64,000 nt of DNA from assembly GCA_020426845.1 (NCBI GenBank), contig JAGQPF010000087.1:25586-89585 (forward strand), in the 5' to 3' direction. Origin of the DNA: Planctomycetales bacterium. GTDB lineage: Bacteria; Planctomycetota; Planctomycetia; Pirellulales; Pirellulaceae. Below, piece by piece: positions 32,128-41,129 of the stretch (its first letter is position 1; every line of letters starts with the position of its first letter). The notes below the pieces were generated by a model. The model saw only the letters and a program-made list of their open reading frames with translations, made no database searches and was not told where the DNA came from. Made by a program: the position numbers and the translations under genes.

Positions 32128-34935
32128 CTAGGGCGACAACGCCTCGAGTAGCTGGCGATTCTCCGCCGCGTCTTGCTGTTGGCTTTGCTGCAGCTCGACG
32201 AGCGTGGTGAGGCAGCGCCGGAGGTGGCTGACCCACGATGCGCGGGCGCCATCACGGCGGATCAGCGTCACGAGCTCATCGCGAGCAGCGAGCAGATGTT
32301 CAATGGCGTCGAGCGGCTTTTCGGCGGCGCACATTCTCGCCAAGTTGATTCGCGCGATGGCAATGTTCTCGTTCAAGTAATCGTCGCCATAGAGGCATTT
32401 CAGCATCTCGCGAAAACAATCGAGCGATTGTCGATAATGCTGTTCCGCCTCGCGTTGCATCGAGCGCCGCTCGCGAACTTCGCCGCGCAGCAGTTCGCAA
32501 AGCGCACGCGTCTCCCAGACATCCGGCCGCTTCGCATCGCCCTGGCAGCGGCTAGCAAGCAGGTCGGCGGCGAGTTGGTAGAGCGAGTCGGCCCCGGCCA
32601 AGTCGCCTCGCTCGCTTGCCGATTGCCCGCGTTCGAGCAGCACTGACGTCAACAGAGCTTGGTCGCGCGGCGACTTGGAGTCAAGAAACGCCAGCGTGCG
32701 TTGCGCGGTGGCCAACGCTTGGTCGGCTCGATCTGTCTCACCCAATGCGGCTCGCAAACGCGACTCGGCGATGCCGGCGCGAGCCAGCGCGGCTTGGCGA
32801 CGAGACATCGCATCGTGGCGGTCCGGCTGGGTCGTGTGGTTGGCGGGGCTCGCGGCGCTAGGTGACGGTGTACTGTCAGTCAGCTGGGGCAGGGTGGCGG
32901 CTTGGCTCAGTTGCTCCAGTGCGGCACGGCAGGCCGCCGGGTCGCCTTGCTCCGCCACACCCAGGGCGATGCCAGTGGCGGCACGGCAGCGTTGGACGCG
33001 AGCGGACTCGGCCAGTTCGGCGTTGAGCGCATCTAACTCGAGCAGCTTGGTCAGTGATACAAGAGCGAGCTCGTAGGGAGCGCCAAGCGCGTCGCGCTGC
33101 GGCGCCGCCGGCCCCAGCAAGCGGCGAACATCCCCCAGGCGAACCAACGAGCGACAGGACTCGAGCACGACGGCCGGCTCCGTGCGGTCCTTGGCCGCGG
33201 TGTAGGTCTCGACGTAGTGGGACTCCGCTTTCTTCAACAGGTCCACTCGGATGGGCTGCAGGCCGGGGTAGAACTGCAAGTCGCCGCTCCAGTCGAGCAG
33301 CCAACTGTCGGCCGCTTGTCGTGTCTGTTGAATCTGTGCCAGGGCCCAGTGTTTCGCCTGTTCCTCGCGTTTTCTGGCGGCTTGCTCTTCACGATGCGCC
33401 TGTTGTGCCGCGAGCTTGGCGCGCGTCTCGTCGCGGCGCGCGGCGTCCACCACCAAGCAGGCGCCGGTGGCGACGATCGCTGTGAAAGCAGTCGCCGCAA
33501 TCAGCGTCAGAACCAGTGGCCGGTTCTTTCCCGACCAGCGTAGGAGCCGTTCGCCCAGCGACTCGGAGTAGCTCTGGACGCGCTCACCCGCCAAGTGCCG
33601 ACGGACTTCGGCGCCCAGCTCGGCCGCGGATGGGTACCGTTGCGCCGGGTCGCGCGCCAACGCTTTGATGCAGATCGCCTCAAGCGGGCGCGGGACGCGT
33701 TTGGTGATCTGTCGCGGCGCCTGATACTGCGCCTCTTTGACGCGGCGCAGAATGGTCTGGGTGTCCTCGGCGGCGAACGCCTTCTCGCCCGTTAGCAGTT
33801 CATACAGGATGACGCCAAGTGAGAAGATGTCCGATGCGACGGTCAAGTTCGTCTTGCCGGAGGCCTGCTCGGGCGACATGTACAGGGGCGTGCCAAGCAC
33901 CTCGCCGTGGAGCGTGCGGCTGCCCGATTGCAAGCCAGTCGAGGAGTCGACTCCGGACGATTGCGAGCGCGAGGCGTTGCTCGTTGCCGGAACATCGGCG
34001 GAGCCGATGATCCGCGTGCCCTCGTGCTGTTGGTTTTCCGGCAGCCGTTTGGCGAGCCCCCAGTCGACCACCAGCACTTCGCCGTAGTCGCCGAGGATAA
34101 TGTTGCTCGGCTTAATGTCTCGGTGCAGGACGCGTTGGCGGTGCGCGTACGCGATCGTGTCGCAAACGCTGACGAAAGCCATCAGCAGCGCATGGCGTTG
34201 CAGTTGCGCTTCCGGGCTCTTGGTCGGCAGTTCGTTGAGCCGTTTTAGCTCGTCGGACAAGGTCTTGCCGGTGAGCATCCGCATTGCATAGTAGGGTCCT
34301 TCAAACCCTTTCGCGCCGCCGGCACGGAGGTCGTAAACGGGCACAATGCCGGGGTGCTCGAGCTGGCCGGTGATCATCGCCTCGTCGACGAAGCGGCGTC
34401 GCATCTTCCGCGACTTGGCGGCCTTGGGCTGCAGCACCTTGAGCGCGACATGCCGCTCGAGCTGCCGGTCCCAGCCGCGCCAAACGGCGCCAAGTCCTCC
34501 TCGAGCGTGCTCGGCTTCCCAGTCGTAGCGATCGCGTTCGCGTCGCTCGGGGAGGTCCGCAGGAGGCGCTCCCGTTCCGAAGTCGACCTTGGTCGCGGCG
34601 CCTGCCGCCCCAGTGGACGAGGCCTGTGCGCGGAGCGACGCTGACGCGGACAGGTCAGCGCTGTTGATCGGAGTATCGACAGGGGTGTTTTGTTGCGAGG
34701 GACTCAGGCAGAGCGTTCCGCCGCCCGGCGCGGTGTCTCCCAATCCCTCGATCAACGCGCTGCGCTGCGCCGGAGTAATCAGCCCTCGGGACACGAGCTG
34801 CACGTCCAGCGGCATCGAGGCGTCGTTGTTTTGCAGCTGCAACAGCAACTCGGCGGCCAGCGTGTTGTCGATGAGACGCTGCTCCAGCGCTCGCGCCAGA
34901 ATCACCGAGTTGTTTTCGCGAGATGGATTGGCCAC
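32128..34935 (-). CDS. Membrane-anchored Ser/Thr protein kinase with TPR-like C-terminal region
   Basis: Starting at GTG 34935 (AGGA 5 nt upstream) the product is 935 residues; the frame continues to a GTG at 34983. A helical N-terminal region is followed by a Pkn/Hanks kinase domain (about 135-420): glycine loop EHARGGLGAVWRG, invertible Lys in VALKVLQ, catalytic HRDIKPSNI, LYMSPEQASG and SDIFSLGVILYELLTGEKAF. The metal-binding DFG is DWG here. A single membrane helix (PLVLTLIAATAFTAIVATGACLVV, about 450-475) separates it from an Ala/Gln-rich helical part of about 450 residues that looks TPR-like (repeated SLYQLAADLLASR and AEQHYRQSLDCFREML type helices). Such kinases are numerous in planctomycetes. 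The region 34936-35261 upstream holds no gene but includes an 88-bp MITE-like repeat. Confidence 0.9.
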   Translation of the reverse strand: MANPSRENNSVILARALEQRLIDNTLAAELLLQLQNNDASMPLDVQLVSRGLITPAQRSALIEGLGDTAPGGGTLCLSPSQQNTPVDTPINSADLSASASLRAQASSTGAAGAATKVDFGTGAPPADLPERRERDRYDWEAEHARGGLGAVWRGWDRQLERHVALKVLQPKAAKSRKMRRRFVDEAMITGQLEHPGIVPVYDLRAGGAKGFEGPYYAMRMLTGKTLSDELKRLNELPTKSPEAQLQRHALLMAFVSVCDTIAYAHRQRVLHRDIKPSNIILGDYGEVLVVDWGLAKRLPENQQHEGTRIIGSADVPATSNASRSQSSGVDSSTGLQSGSRTLHGEVLGTPLYMSPEQASGKTNLTVASDIFSLGVILYELLTGEKAFAAEDTQTILRRVKEAQYQAPRQITKRVPRPLEAICIKALARDPAQRYPSAAELGAEVRRHLAGERVQSYSESLGERLLRWSGKNRPLVLTLIAATAFTAIVATGACLVVDAARRDETRAKLAAQQAHREEQAARKREEQAKHWALAQIQQTRQAADSWLLDWSGDLQFYPGLQPIRVDLLKKAESHYVETYTAAKDRTEPAVVLESCRSLVRLGDVRRLLGPAAPQRDALGAPYELALVSLTKLLELDALNAELAESARVQRCRAATGIALGVAEQGDPAACRAALEQLSQAATLPQLTDSTPSPSAASPANHTTQPDRHDAMSRRQAALARAGIAESRLRAALGETDRADQALATAQRTLAFLDSKSPRDQALLTSVLLERGQSASERGDLAGADSLYQLAADLLASRCQGDAKRPDVWETRALCELLRGEVRERRSMQREAEQHYRQSLDCFREMLKCLYGDDYLNENIAIARINLARMCAAEKPLDAIEHLLAARDELVTLIRRDGARASWVSHLRRCLTTLVELQQSQQQDAAENRQLLEALSP

Positions 34936-35169
34936 AGCGTTCCTGCCGACTTGCGTGTGAGAGGTCCACGCAAACCGTAGCACTCTGGCATGGAGCAGGC
35001 CCCTTCGCCCCGCGTCTGCCTACTGCGATTGAATTCCCGAAGCCGCACGATTGGCACAATCCACTCAACGCGCTCAATCCGCGCAACCCGTGCATGCATC
35101 GAAAGCGGCTCGTTGTGTCGTCTCCGCCGCGGATCGTCGCCGTGTTGTGCGAACGGCTTGACTACAACG

Positions 35170-35257
35170 CATTTCAAAAACTTCCCGATCGGCAATTGGG
35201 TTGATAAAACCAGTAGAAAAACTGCCTTCGATTGCGCCAGGGAAGATTTTTGAAATG
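35170..35257 (-). repeat. MITE-like 88-bp repeat, copy A
   Basis: It is bounded by terminal inverted repeats CATTTCAAAA and TTTTTGAAATG extending into CTTCCC/GGGAA. The interior matches copies at 49006-49093 and 57699-57785 almost base for base, in reverse orientation relative to them. It lies 4 nt beyond the stop of the symporter gene. Confidence 0.9.
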
Positions 35258-35261
35258 TCCT

Positions 35262-36902
35262 CTACCAAAAGGTGTGGAAGACCACGACGCAACAAACCAC
35301 CATCAGGGCGGCTGCCGCGAAGGCAGGAAGTTTGAGCCAAAGCGGGTGGGGCTCGTGAGCAAAAGGATGCTCGCGGAGGGGCGGCAGCTCCTCGCGGCTG
35401 CGGCTGAGCCACCCCTCTTCTTGCAGAGGTTTTTCGAGCGTGTCGGCGCGGCCCATGAACAAGGTGACCACGCCCATTGTGGCGCCGGTGACCAGCAGCG
35501 ACCAAACCAGCGAGGGCCAACGCTCGCTAAGCCAGTGCGGCATCCACGTTAGATCGACAAACTCACGGTCGACCAACGCCACAAACCCATACGCCGAGCC
35601 GATGATCAAGGCCAGCAGTCCGCTGGCCCGCGAGGCGGAGGTTGCCACGCCGAGCACGTAGACCGTAAACAACGGAGTGACCAACACTGGCACCAGGGTG
35701 GTGAACGCCTTCAGCATGTTCTCCTGCTTCAAAATCAGTGGCAGGTAGAGAAAGCCCAAGGCCAGCACGCCCACCGACGCGAAGCGCCCGACCAGCACGT
35801 AATGGCTGTCTTTGCGGTCCTTCACGAAGAATCTTGCGTAGATGTCCCGCGTGAAGATGGCCGACAGCGCCGAGCCCATCGAGTCGAAGGTGCTGATGCC
35901 GGCGGCGACTACGCCGGCGACGACCAAGCCCTTCAAGCCGATTCCGAGATACTGATTGGCCAGCAACGGATAGAGATGATCCGCCTCGGCCAGCTCCGCA
36001 TATTGCGGCAAGGAGCGCCCCAGCACGCCGAGCACGGCGCAGGCGATCATGATCGGCAGGCTGGCTGCGACGCCGAACGTGGCTGCCAGTTTCATGTCCC
36101 AAAGCGAGCGGGCGCCCATCAACCGCATCGTCTGCGTGTGGTTGACGGTCCAGTAGCCGCTGCCGAGGATTGTCCAGCCGAACACGATGACGTACGGCGA
36201 CAGCATCCCGGACTTGCCGCGATATTCGCCGATGTGCATCAGCGATCCGCGGCCCGAGGCCTCGAGCGACGCGCTCATGCCGCTCCAGCCGCCAGCGGCG
36301 TGGTAGACGGCCGCGAAGATCACCGCCCCGCCGATCATCATCACGATGCCTTGCAGCGCGTCGGTGAACACCACCGACTTGAGGCCGCCGAATGCCGTGT
36401 AGGAGCCGGAGAACAGCACGGCGAGCACGACGATGCCCCACGCGGCGGCGTCGTCGATGCCGGCCAGCTTGGTCAGCAGCACATGCATGGACACCAGGAT
36501 CAGCCCCAGCATGCTGCTGCGATACTGCAACTGAATGACGGCGCCGATCAGCCGCACGTAGGGATCAAACCGCGCCTCGAGAAACTCGGCGTTGGTGTAG
36601 AACCCGCGACGGTAAATGGCGGGCACGACCAGGAACGAGGCGAGAATGCCGCCCAGCGCGCTGCCGATTGCGTAGACCGAGATGATGTGCAGCCCCTCGT
36701 TGTAGGTGCTGCCCGCGACGGCCACGATGTCGGCGTTGTCGACGTTCGTCGCGAACATCGACATGCCGATCGCCCACCACGGCAGTGCGCGGTTGCCGAG
36801 AAACCACTCGCTGCTGGTTTGTTTGGCGCGCGCCATCAAGAGGCCGACTGCGATGACGGCGCCGTTCAGTGTCACGACGATCAGCCAATCAACCCAATGC
36901 AT
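35262..36902 (-). CDS. SSS (SLC5) family sodium:solute symporter
   Basis: The 546-residue polytopic protein has about 14 membrane helices and SSS features: SSEWFLGNRALPWWAIGMSMFATN (parts SEWFLGNRALPWW and GMSMFATN), YTAFGGLKSVVFTDALQ, and AGISTFDSMGSALSAIFTRDIY, where the conserved Ser/Thr around the Na2 site are present. It should import a small organic solute with Na+. It is the third gene of a minus-strand unit after a SelA-like PLP enzyme and a creatininase-family hydrolase (56-nt gap), so its substrate is likely the compound these enzymes handle. No transcription terminator is visible, but a MITE-like repeat starts 4 nt after the stop. Confidence 0.9.
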   Translation of the reverse strand: MHWVDWLIVVTLNGAVIAVGLLMARAKQTSSEWFLGNRALPWWAIGMSMFATNVDNADIVAVAGSTYNEGLHIISVYAIGSALGGILASFLVVPAIYRRGFYTNAEFLEARFDPYVRLIGAVIQLQYRSSMLGLILVSMHVLLTKLAGIDDAAAWGIVVLAVLFSGSYTAFGGLKSVVFTDALQGIVMMIGGAVIFAAVYHAAGGWSGMSASLEASGRGSLMHIGEYRGKSGMLSPYVIVFGWTILGSGYWTVNHTQTMRLMGARSLWDMKLAATFGVAASLPIMIACAVLGVLGRSLPQYAELAEADHLYPLLANQYLGIGLKGLVVAGVVAAGISTFDSMGSALSAIFTRDIYARFFVKDRKDSHYVLVGRFASVGVLALGFLYLPLILKQENMLKAFTTLVPVLVTPLFTVYVLGVATSASRASGLLALIIGSAYGFVALVDREFVDLTWMPHWLSERWPSLVWSLLVTGATMGVVTLFMGRADTLEKPLQEEGWLSRSREELPPLREHPFAHEPHPLWLKLPAFAAAALMVVCCVVVFHTFW

Positions 36903-36958
36903 GGCGTCGCTCGTAGTCCATCGTTACCTCGGTCTTGCTTCTTCCCGGCCTTTGCTTC

Positions 36959-37837
36959 CTACTCGTCGAGCGGTTGCTGACCCCAGGGAATCGGCATGGT
37001 TGGAGGCGTGCGATGCCGGTCGCGACGTTGGTCCTTGGGACGCTCCTTGAACCATTCGACGTAGGTCACCAACTGCCGGACCGCTTCCTCATACACTTGG
37101 CGCCCCTTTTCGACAGTCGCCAGCTCGGCTTCGCCCAATACGCCGCTCTCGCTGTAACTGCTGGTCCAGGAGACGACCGTGGCGGGTCCCTGTTCGTAGA
37201 GATCGACGTATTGGAACGGGCTGCACTCCTCGTTGAAGCTGATCACATCGCTCTTGATCTTGTCCTTGCGGACGTCCTCTTCCGCGAGATAGAGGTACAG
37301 CGACGTCTCCAATTCGCCCGCGTGGGCGCAGCCGCCGGGGAATTTGCTTTCGCGCCACCGCGGCATGAACTCCTTGTCGACTCGCAGCAGATGCCACCAG
37401 GGGCAGAGCACGCACTCGGCGTCGGTCTCGAGGTTGGCGCGTCGAGCGACCAGATCCAGATTGGGAACGTTGGATCCGTGGCCGTTGAGCAACACGATCT
37501 TCTTGAAGCCGTGGTACGCGAGCGACTTGGCGACGTCGAGCACCATGTTCATGAAATGGGTGTAATGGCAGTTGATCGTGCCCGGGAAGTCCATCACGTG
37601 TCCGGTGTAGCCGTAGCTGACGATCGGCAGCACTTTCATCTTGTCGGGGATTCGCTGTCCGGCGCCGTTGGCAATGCCGGTGGGCAGCACCATGTCGACG
37701 TCCAACGGCAAGTGCGGCCCGTGTTGCTCGACGGCGCCGCAGGGGACAATGCACACTTGGCCCATCTCGACTGCGTCGTTGATCTCGGGCCACGTCAGCT
37801 TTTCGTACCGATACTCGGTTTCCGCGCGGCTGGACAT
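36959..37837 (-). CDS. Creatininase-family amidohydrolase
   Basis: The 292-residue protein shows the creatininase fold motifs: CGAVEQHGPHLPLDVDM near residue 35, where Glu, His and Asp are metal ligands; GFKKIVLLNGHGSN near 120; and CAHAGELETSLYL near 180. These supply the two-metal active site of cyclic amide hydrolases such as creatininase and formamide hydrolases (ArfB, MftE). No signal peptide is present, so it acts in the cytoplasm. It lies 64 nt after the SelA-like gene and 56 nt before the symporter on the same strand. The substrate is probably a cyclic or N-acyl amide delivered by the symporter, but cannot be named. The last 30 residues are charged and look disordered. Confidence 0.87.
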   Translation of the reverse strand: MSSRAETEYRYEKLTWPEINDAVEMGQVCIVPCGAVEQHGPHLPLDVDMVLPTGIANGAGQRIPDKMKVLPIVSYGYTGHVMDFPGTINCHYTHFMNMVLDVAKSLAYHGFKKIVLLNGHGSNVPNLDLVARRANLETDAECVLCPWWHLLRVDKEFMPRWRESKFPGGCAHAGELETSLYLYLAEEDVRKDKIKSDVISFNEECSPFQYVDLYEQGPATVVSWTSSYSESGVLGEAELATVEKGRQVYEEAVRQLVTYVEWFKERPKDQRRDRHRTPPTMPIPWGQQPLDE

Positions 37838-37901
37838 GATTGGCTCTCGGTGGGTGGTCTCGGCGACGGGAGAGTCCCGGCGCTGGGCGACATTCTAATC
37901 G

Positions 37902-39092
37902 TCACTGCAGCACGGTCGCCAGCCGCTGGGCGATCAGCTCGGCGTGCCCTTCGCGGAGGCACAGCGGGTGGAGAACCAAACGCCCGTCATGCAGCTCGCC
38001 GTGGCCGACGTGAATCGGCGGGGAGCCCTCCCGCAGCAGACGGCACACCTCCATCGCGGTCCGCGGCGCGGCGGCGCCGAGCGTCACTCGCAGCAGCGGC
38101 GGGACCTCCGCATGAGTGTCAACAATCTGACACTCGACCGGCAGTCCCGCGAGTCGCTCGGCGATCAGCTCGAGCCGTGAGCGCATAAGCGGCAGCTCTT
38201 CGTCGTACTTACCGGCGGCGAACAGATTCAACGCGGTGACCAACCCCACGATCTCCTCCTTGGCCACCTTCATCGCGCGGCCAATCCCGTGTCGTGGAAT
38301 GCTGCGCAGTTGAGCGAGTTCGCGCCACTCGAGCGGAGGCGACCAGAGCTCGGGGTGGTCGTCCATGTCCAGCATTTGCACGGCTGCCGACGCGACCAGC
38401 GCTGCGCGACCGCAGAGAATCCCCGACGCTTGTGGTCCGCGAATCGCCTTGCCGCCGCTGAAGCAGACCAGGTCCGCGCCGGCGTCAATGAAGCGGCGGA
38501 GATTCTCTCGTGGCGGCAGCTGCCCGGCGGCGTCCACCAGGACCGGCAACAGGTGACGTCGCGCCAGTTCCACGACTTCCTCGAGCGGCGGGCGCGAATC
38601 GGGCGTCACCACATAGAGAATGCCGGCCGTGCGATCGCTGATTGCCGCTTCCAGCTCCCACGCCTCGGTTCGCCGCACGCCGGCGCCGGCGACAATTTCA
38701 TTGAAGCCAGCCTCGACCAGCTTTCCTCCCGCTGCTCGGACGGCGTGGTCGTAGCCGCTCCGCTGCTCGCGCGCCACCACGAACTCGGCGGGGAAGCCGG
38801 ACGTGTCCGGCAGCCGCTCCATGCGAGCCGGATCCAGCCCAGCCAGTATCGCGGCGGCGCCGAGCGTCAATGCCGCGGCGGAGCCCGATGTGACCAGGCC
38901 CGCCTCCGCGCCGGTGTGCCGGGCAATCACTCGACTGGCAGCAGCTTGCAATTGCGCCAGTGACGCGGCATCCCCGGCCGCTCGGCCGATCGCCTCAATC
39001 ACCTCCGGCGGCATCGGCGCACCGCCCAAGCGAGTCACCGGGCCACAGGCGTTGATCACCGGCTCGACGTTCAGCGGATCGAAGGTTGCCAT
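37902..39092 (-). CDS. SelA-like PLP-dependent enzyme
   Basis: The 396-residue protein belongs to the SelA-like branch of fold-type I PLP enzymes, also represented by the D-glucosaminate-6-phosphate ammonia-lyase DgaE. Visible features are NACGPVTRLGGAPMPPEV at the N-terminus, HTGAEAGLVTSGSAAALTL, VDAAGQLPP (PLP-pyridine Asp) and CFSGGKAIRGPQASG (Schiff-base Lys near residue 210). It is shorter than true SelA (about 460 residues) and lacks a selenocysteine context, so selenium transfer is unlikely. Its neighbours, an N-acyl-D-amino-acid deacylase (divergent), a creatininase-family hydrolase and two transporters, point to elimination or cleavage of a D-amino-acid-like substrate. That role is inferred. 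Confidence 0.82.
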   Translation of the reverse strand: MATFDPLNVEPVINACGPVTRLGGAPMPPEVIEAIGRAAGDAASLAQLQAAASRVIARHTGAEAGLVTSGSAAALTLGAAAILAGLDPARMERLPDTSGFPAEFVVAREQRSGYDHAVRAAGGKLVEAGFNEIVAGAGVRRTEAWELEAAISDRTAGILYVVTPDSRPPLEEVVELARRHLLPVLVDAAGQLPPRENLRRFIDAGADLVCFSGGKAIRGPQASGILCGRAALVASAAVQMLDMDDHPELWSPPLEWRELAQLRSIPRHGIGRAMKVAKEEIVGLVTALNLFAAGKYDEELPLMRSRLELIAERLAGLPVECQIVDTHAEVPPLLRVTLGAAAPRTAMEVCRLLREGSPPIHVGHGELHDGRLVLHPLCLREGHAELIAQRLATVLQ

Positions 39093-39139
39093 GGCCTCGC
39101 TTGCCGGTTGTAGCTACTTGGTATTTCGGTGTGGACCAC

Positions 39140-39158
39140 CACAGGCTGGCAGCCTGTG
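39140..39158. repeat. CACAGGCTGGCAGCCTGTG palindrome
   Basis: A single copy of the 19-bp dispersed palindrome in the divergent gap between the SelA-like and deacylase genes. Confidence 0.9.
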
Positions 39159-39317
39159 CCACGACACACAAAATATCTTAATCGATGGCCCGCTTACAGA
39201 GACACGATGGCGTGAAGCAAATAGAATCACCTCCAACGAAGTGCTGGCAACGATGCTATTGGGGCTCCGTTTCCTTCCGCGTTTGTGATTCCCCATTTTC
39301 GGTTCCCGGGTTTTTCC

Positions 39318-41090
39318 ATGGTGCTGCCCGTTATGCTTCGAACAAGCGCGTTAACCGGGAGACTCGTCCAACGAGCGGTGGCTGCGGTGGTGATTTGCGT
39401 ACTTGGCTGCCTCGGCTGCCTTGGCGACCTCGCGGGCATCGGCCAACTGGCGCCGGCGCATGCCCAGGAGGCCGCGGCCGACAGCGAGCCCTACGACGTG
39501 CTGATCGTCAATGGGCGGATCGTCGATGGCTCGGGCAATCCGTGGTTCCATGGCGAGCTGGCGATTCGGGGCGATCGTATCGTGCGCGTGGCGCGGTCCA
39601 TTGCGGGCGCGGCGAAACACAAGCTGGACGCCAACGGCATGGTGGTGGCGCCGGGCTTTATCGATGTCCACTCGCACTCGGACTTCCTGTTGCTGGAGGA
39701 CGGCGCTGCGCAAAGCAAAATCCGTCAGGGTGTGACCACGGAAGTGTTGGGCGAGGGCAGCTCGCCAGGGCCGTTCGGCGGCAAGCTCGGGCCGCGCACG
39801 GTGACGGTTCAAGGCGAGCCCAGAAAATTGCAGACGTTGCCGGACTATTTTCAAGCCGTCGAACAGGCCGGAATCGCGACGAACGTGGCCACCTATGTCG
39901 GCTTGAACAACGTCTGGCAGCATGTCATGGGCGAGTCGTTCGACCGGCCGTCCGCCGACCAGTTGGCCGAGATGGGGCGGTTGGTCGACGAGGCGATGCA
40001 GGCCGGCGCGCTCGGCCTGTCCAGTCAGGTGATGATGCCGCCAGGCTCGTTGGCTACCACCGAGGAAATCATTGCCTTGTGCAAAGTGGTCCGCCGAAGC
40101 CATGGCATCTACTCCACTCATATCCGCAATGAAGGCGGCGGGGTCTTCGAGTCGGTCAAAGAGGCGATTGAAATTGGACGCCAATCGGGCGTGTCGGTGG
40201 ATGTGATCCACTTGAAGATTGCCGACGAGCGACTGTGGGGGCGCATGGACGAGGTCGTAAAGCTGATTCAGGACGCTCGAGAAGAAGGCTTGAACGTCCA
40301 AGCGAACGTCTACCCGTACACTCGCGGCAACAACAATCTCGCGAGCATCATCCCGCCCTGGGCGCATGAGGGCGGCACGCAGCAGTTGCTGGCAAGGCTG
40401 CGCGATCCGGAGCAGCGCAAGCGATTGAAACGAGATATCGCGAGCGGCGACATCGCCGGCTGGTACAACCACTATACGGCGGTTGGCAGCGACTGGAGCC
40501 GCATTCTCGTCAGCGGCGACAATCGCTTCAAAGGCCTGACGATGGACCGCGTGATGGCATTGAGGACCGAGGGCAAGCGGCGAACGGCCGAAGAGCTGCT
40601 GGATGAGCTGTTCGACTACCTGATTGAGGAGGGCGGGTCGGTCAGCGCCGTGTACGCTCATCACACAGAAGATGACATGATGCTGGCACTTCGGCAGCCG
40701 TGGTGCTCCGTGGGATCCGATGGGTCCGCCTACGCGATTGAGGGGCCGCTGCGGCGCGGCAATCCGCACCCACGCAACTTCGGCGCCTTTCCGCGAGTGC
40801 TGGGCAAGTATGTCCGCGAGCGGCCGCTGTTGCAGTTGGAGGACGCGGTCCGAAAAATGACGTCCCTGAACGCAGCCAAGGCCGGGCTGCGAGGGCGCGG
40901 CACGTTGCGCGAGGGCGCCTACGCCGACGTCGTGGTGTTCGATCCGGCAGCTGTCGCAGATCGCGCGACGTACACGCAGCCGTTTCAATATCCTGTTGGC
41001 ATCAAGCACGTGCTGGTCAACGGCGAACTGGTGCTGGCCGACGGCGAACATACGGGAAAGCGGCCGGGCAGGGCCTTGCGCCGCGATTAG
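39318..41090 (+). CDS. Exported N-acyl-D-amino-acid deacylase (D-aminoacylase family)
   Basis: From ATG 39318 this is 590 residues; the frame is open to a GTG at 39285. A signal peptide (about 15-50) precedes an amidohydrolase domain: APGFIDVHSHSDFLL (metal ligands His118 and His120), IYSTHIRNEGGG, DVIHLKIA, VGSDGSAYA near 470, and the C-terminal GTLREGAYADVVVFDP. D-aminoacylases release D-amino acids from N-acyl forms. The metal-bridging Cys of the family's GNCG segment is missing here; the equivalent region reads TTEVLGEGSSP, so a Glu may act instead. The gene is divergent from the SelA-like gene and 39 nt upstream of an APC permease. The product is probably periplasmic. Confidence 0.88.
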   Translation: MVLPVMLRTSALTGRLVQRAVAAVVICVLGCLGCLGDLAGIGQLAPAHAQEAAADSEPYDVLIVNGRIVDGSGNPWFHGELAIRGDRIVRVARSIAGAAKHKLDANGMVVAPGFIDVHSHSDFLLLEDGAAQSKIRQGVTTEVLGEGSSPGPFGGKLGPRTVTVQGEPRKLQTLPDYFQAVEQAGIATNVATYVGLNNVWQHVMGESFDRPSADQLAEMGRLVDEAMQAGALGLSSQVMMPPGSLATTEEIIALCKVVRRSHGIYSTHIRNEGGGVFESVKEAIEIGRQSGVSVDVIHLKIADERLWGRMDEVVKLIQDAREEGLNVQANVYPYTRGNNNLASIIPPWAHEGGTQQLLARLRDPEQRKRLKRDIASGDIAGWYNHYTAVGSDWSRILVSGDNRFKGLTMDRVMALRTEGKRRTAEELLDELFDYLIEEGGSVSAVYAHHTEDDMMLALRQPWCSVGSDGSAYAIEGPLRRGNPHPRNFGAFPRVLGKYVRERPLLQLEDAVRKMTSLNAAKAGLRGRGTLREGAYADVVVFDPAAVADRATYTQPFQYPVGIKHVLVNGELVLADGEHTGKRPGRALRRD

Positions 41091-41129
41091 CCTTGCAACA
41101 ACTTCGACGAACTTCCAGCGAGCTCACCG

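Noticed and set aside
37902..39092. True selenocysteine synthase (SelA) with a selenium system
   Set aside because: Too short, no selB, selD or selenocysteine tRNA visible, and the context is catabolic.
39351..41051. 566-codon frame antisense to the D-aminoacylase-family gene
   Set aside because: The plus-strand gene has all expected motifs; the antisense product has none.
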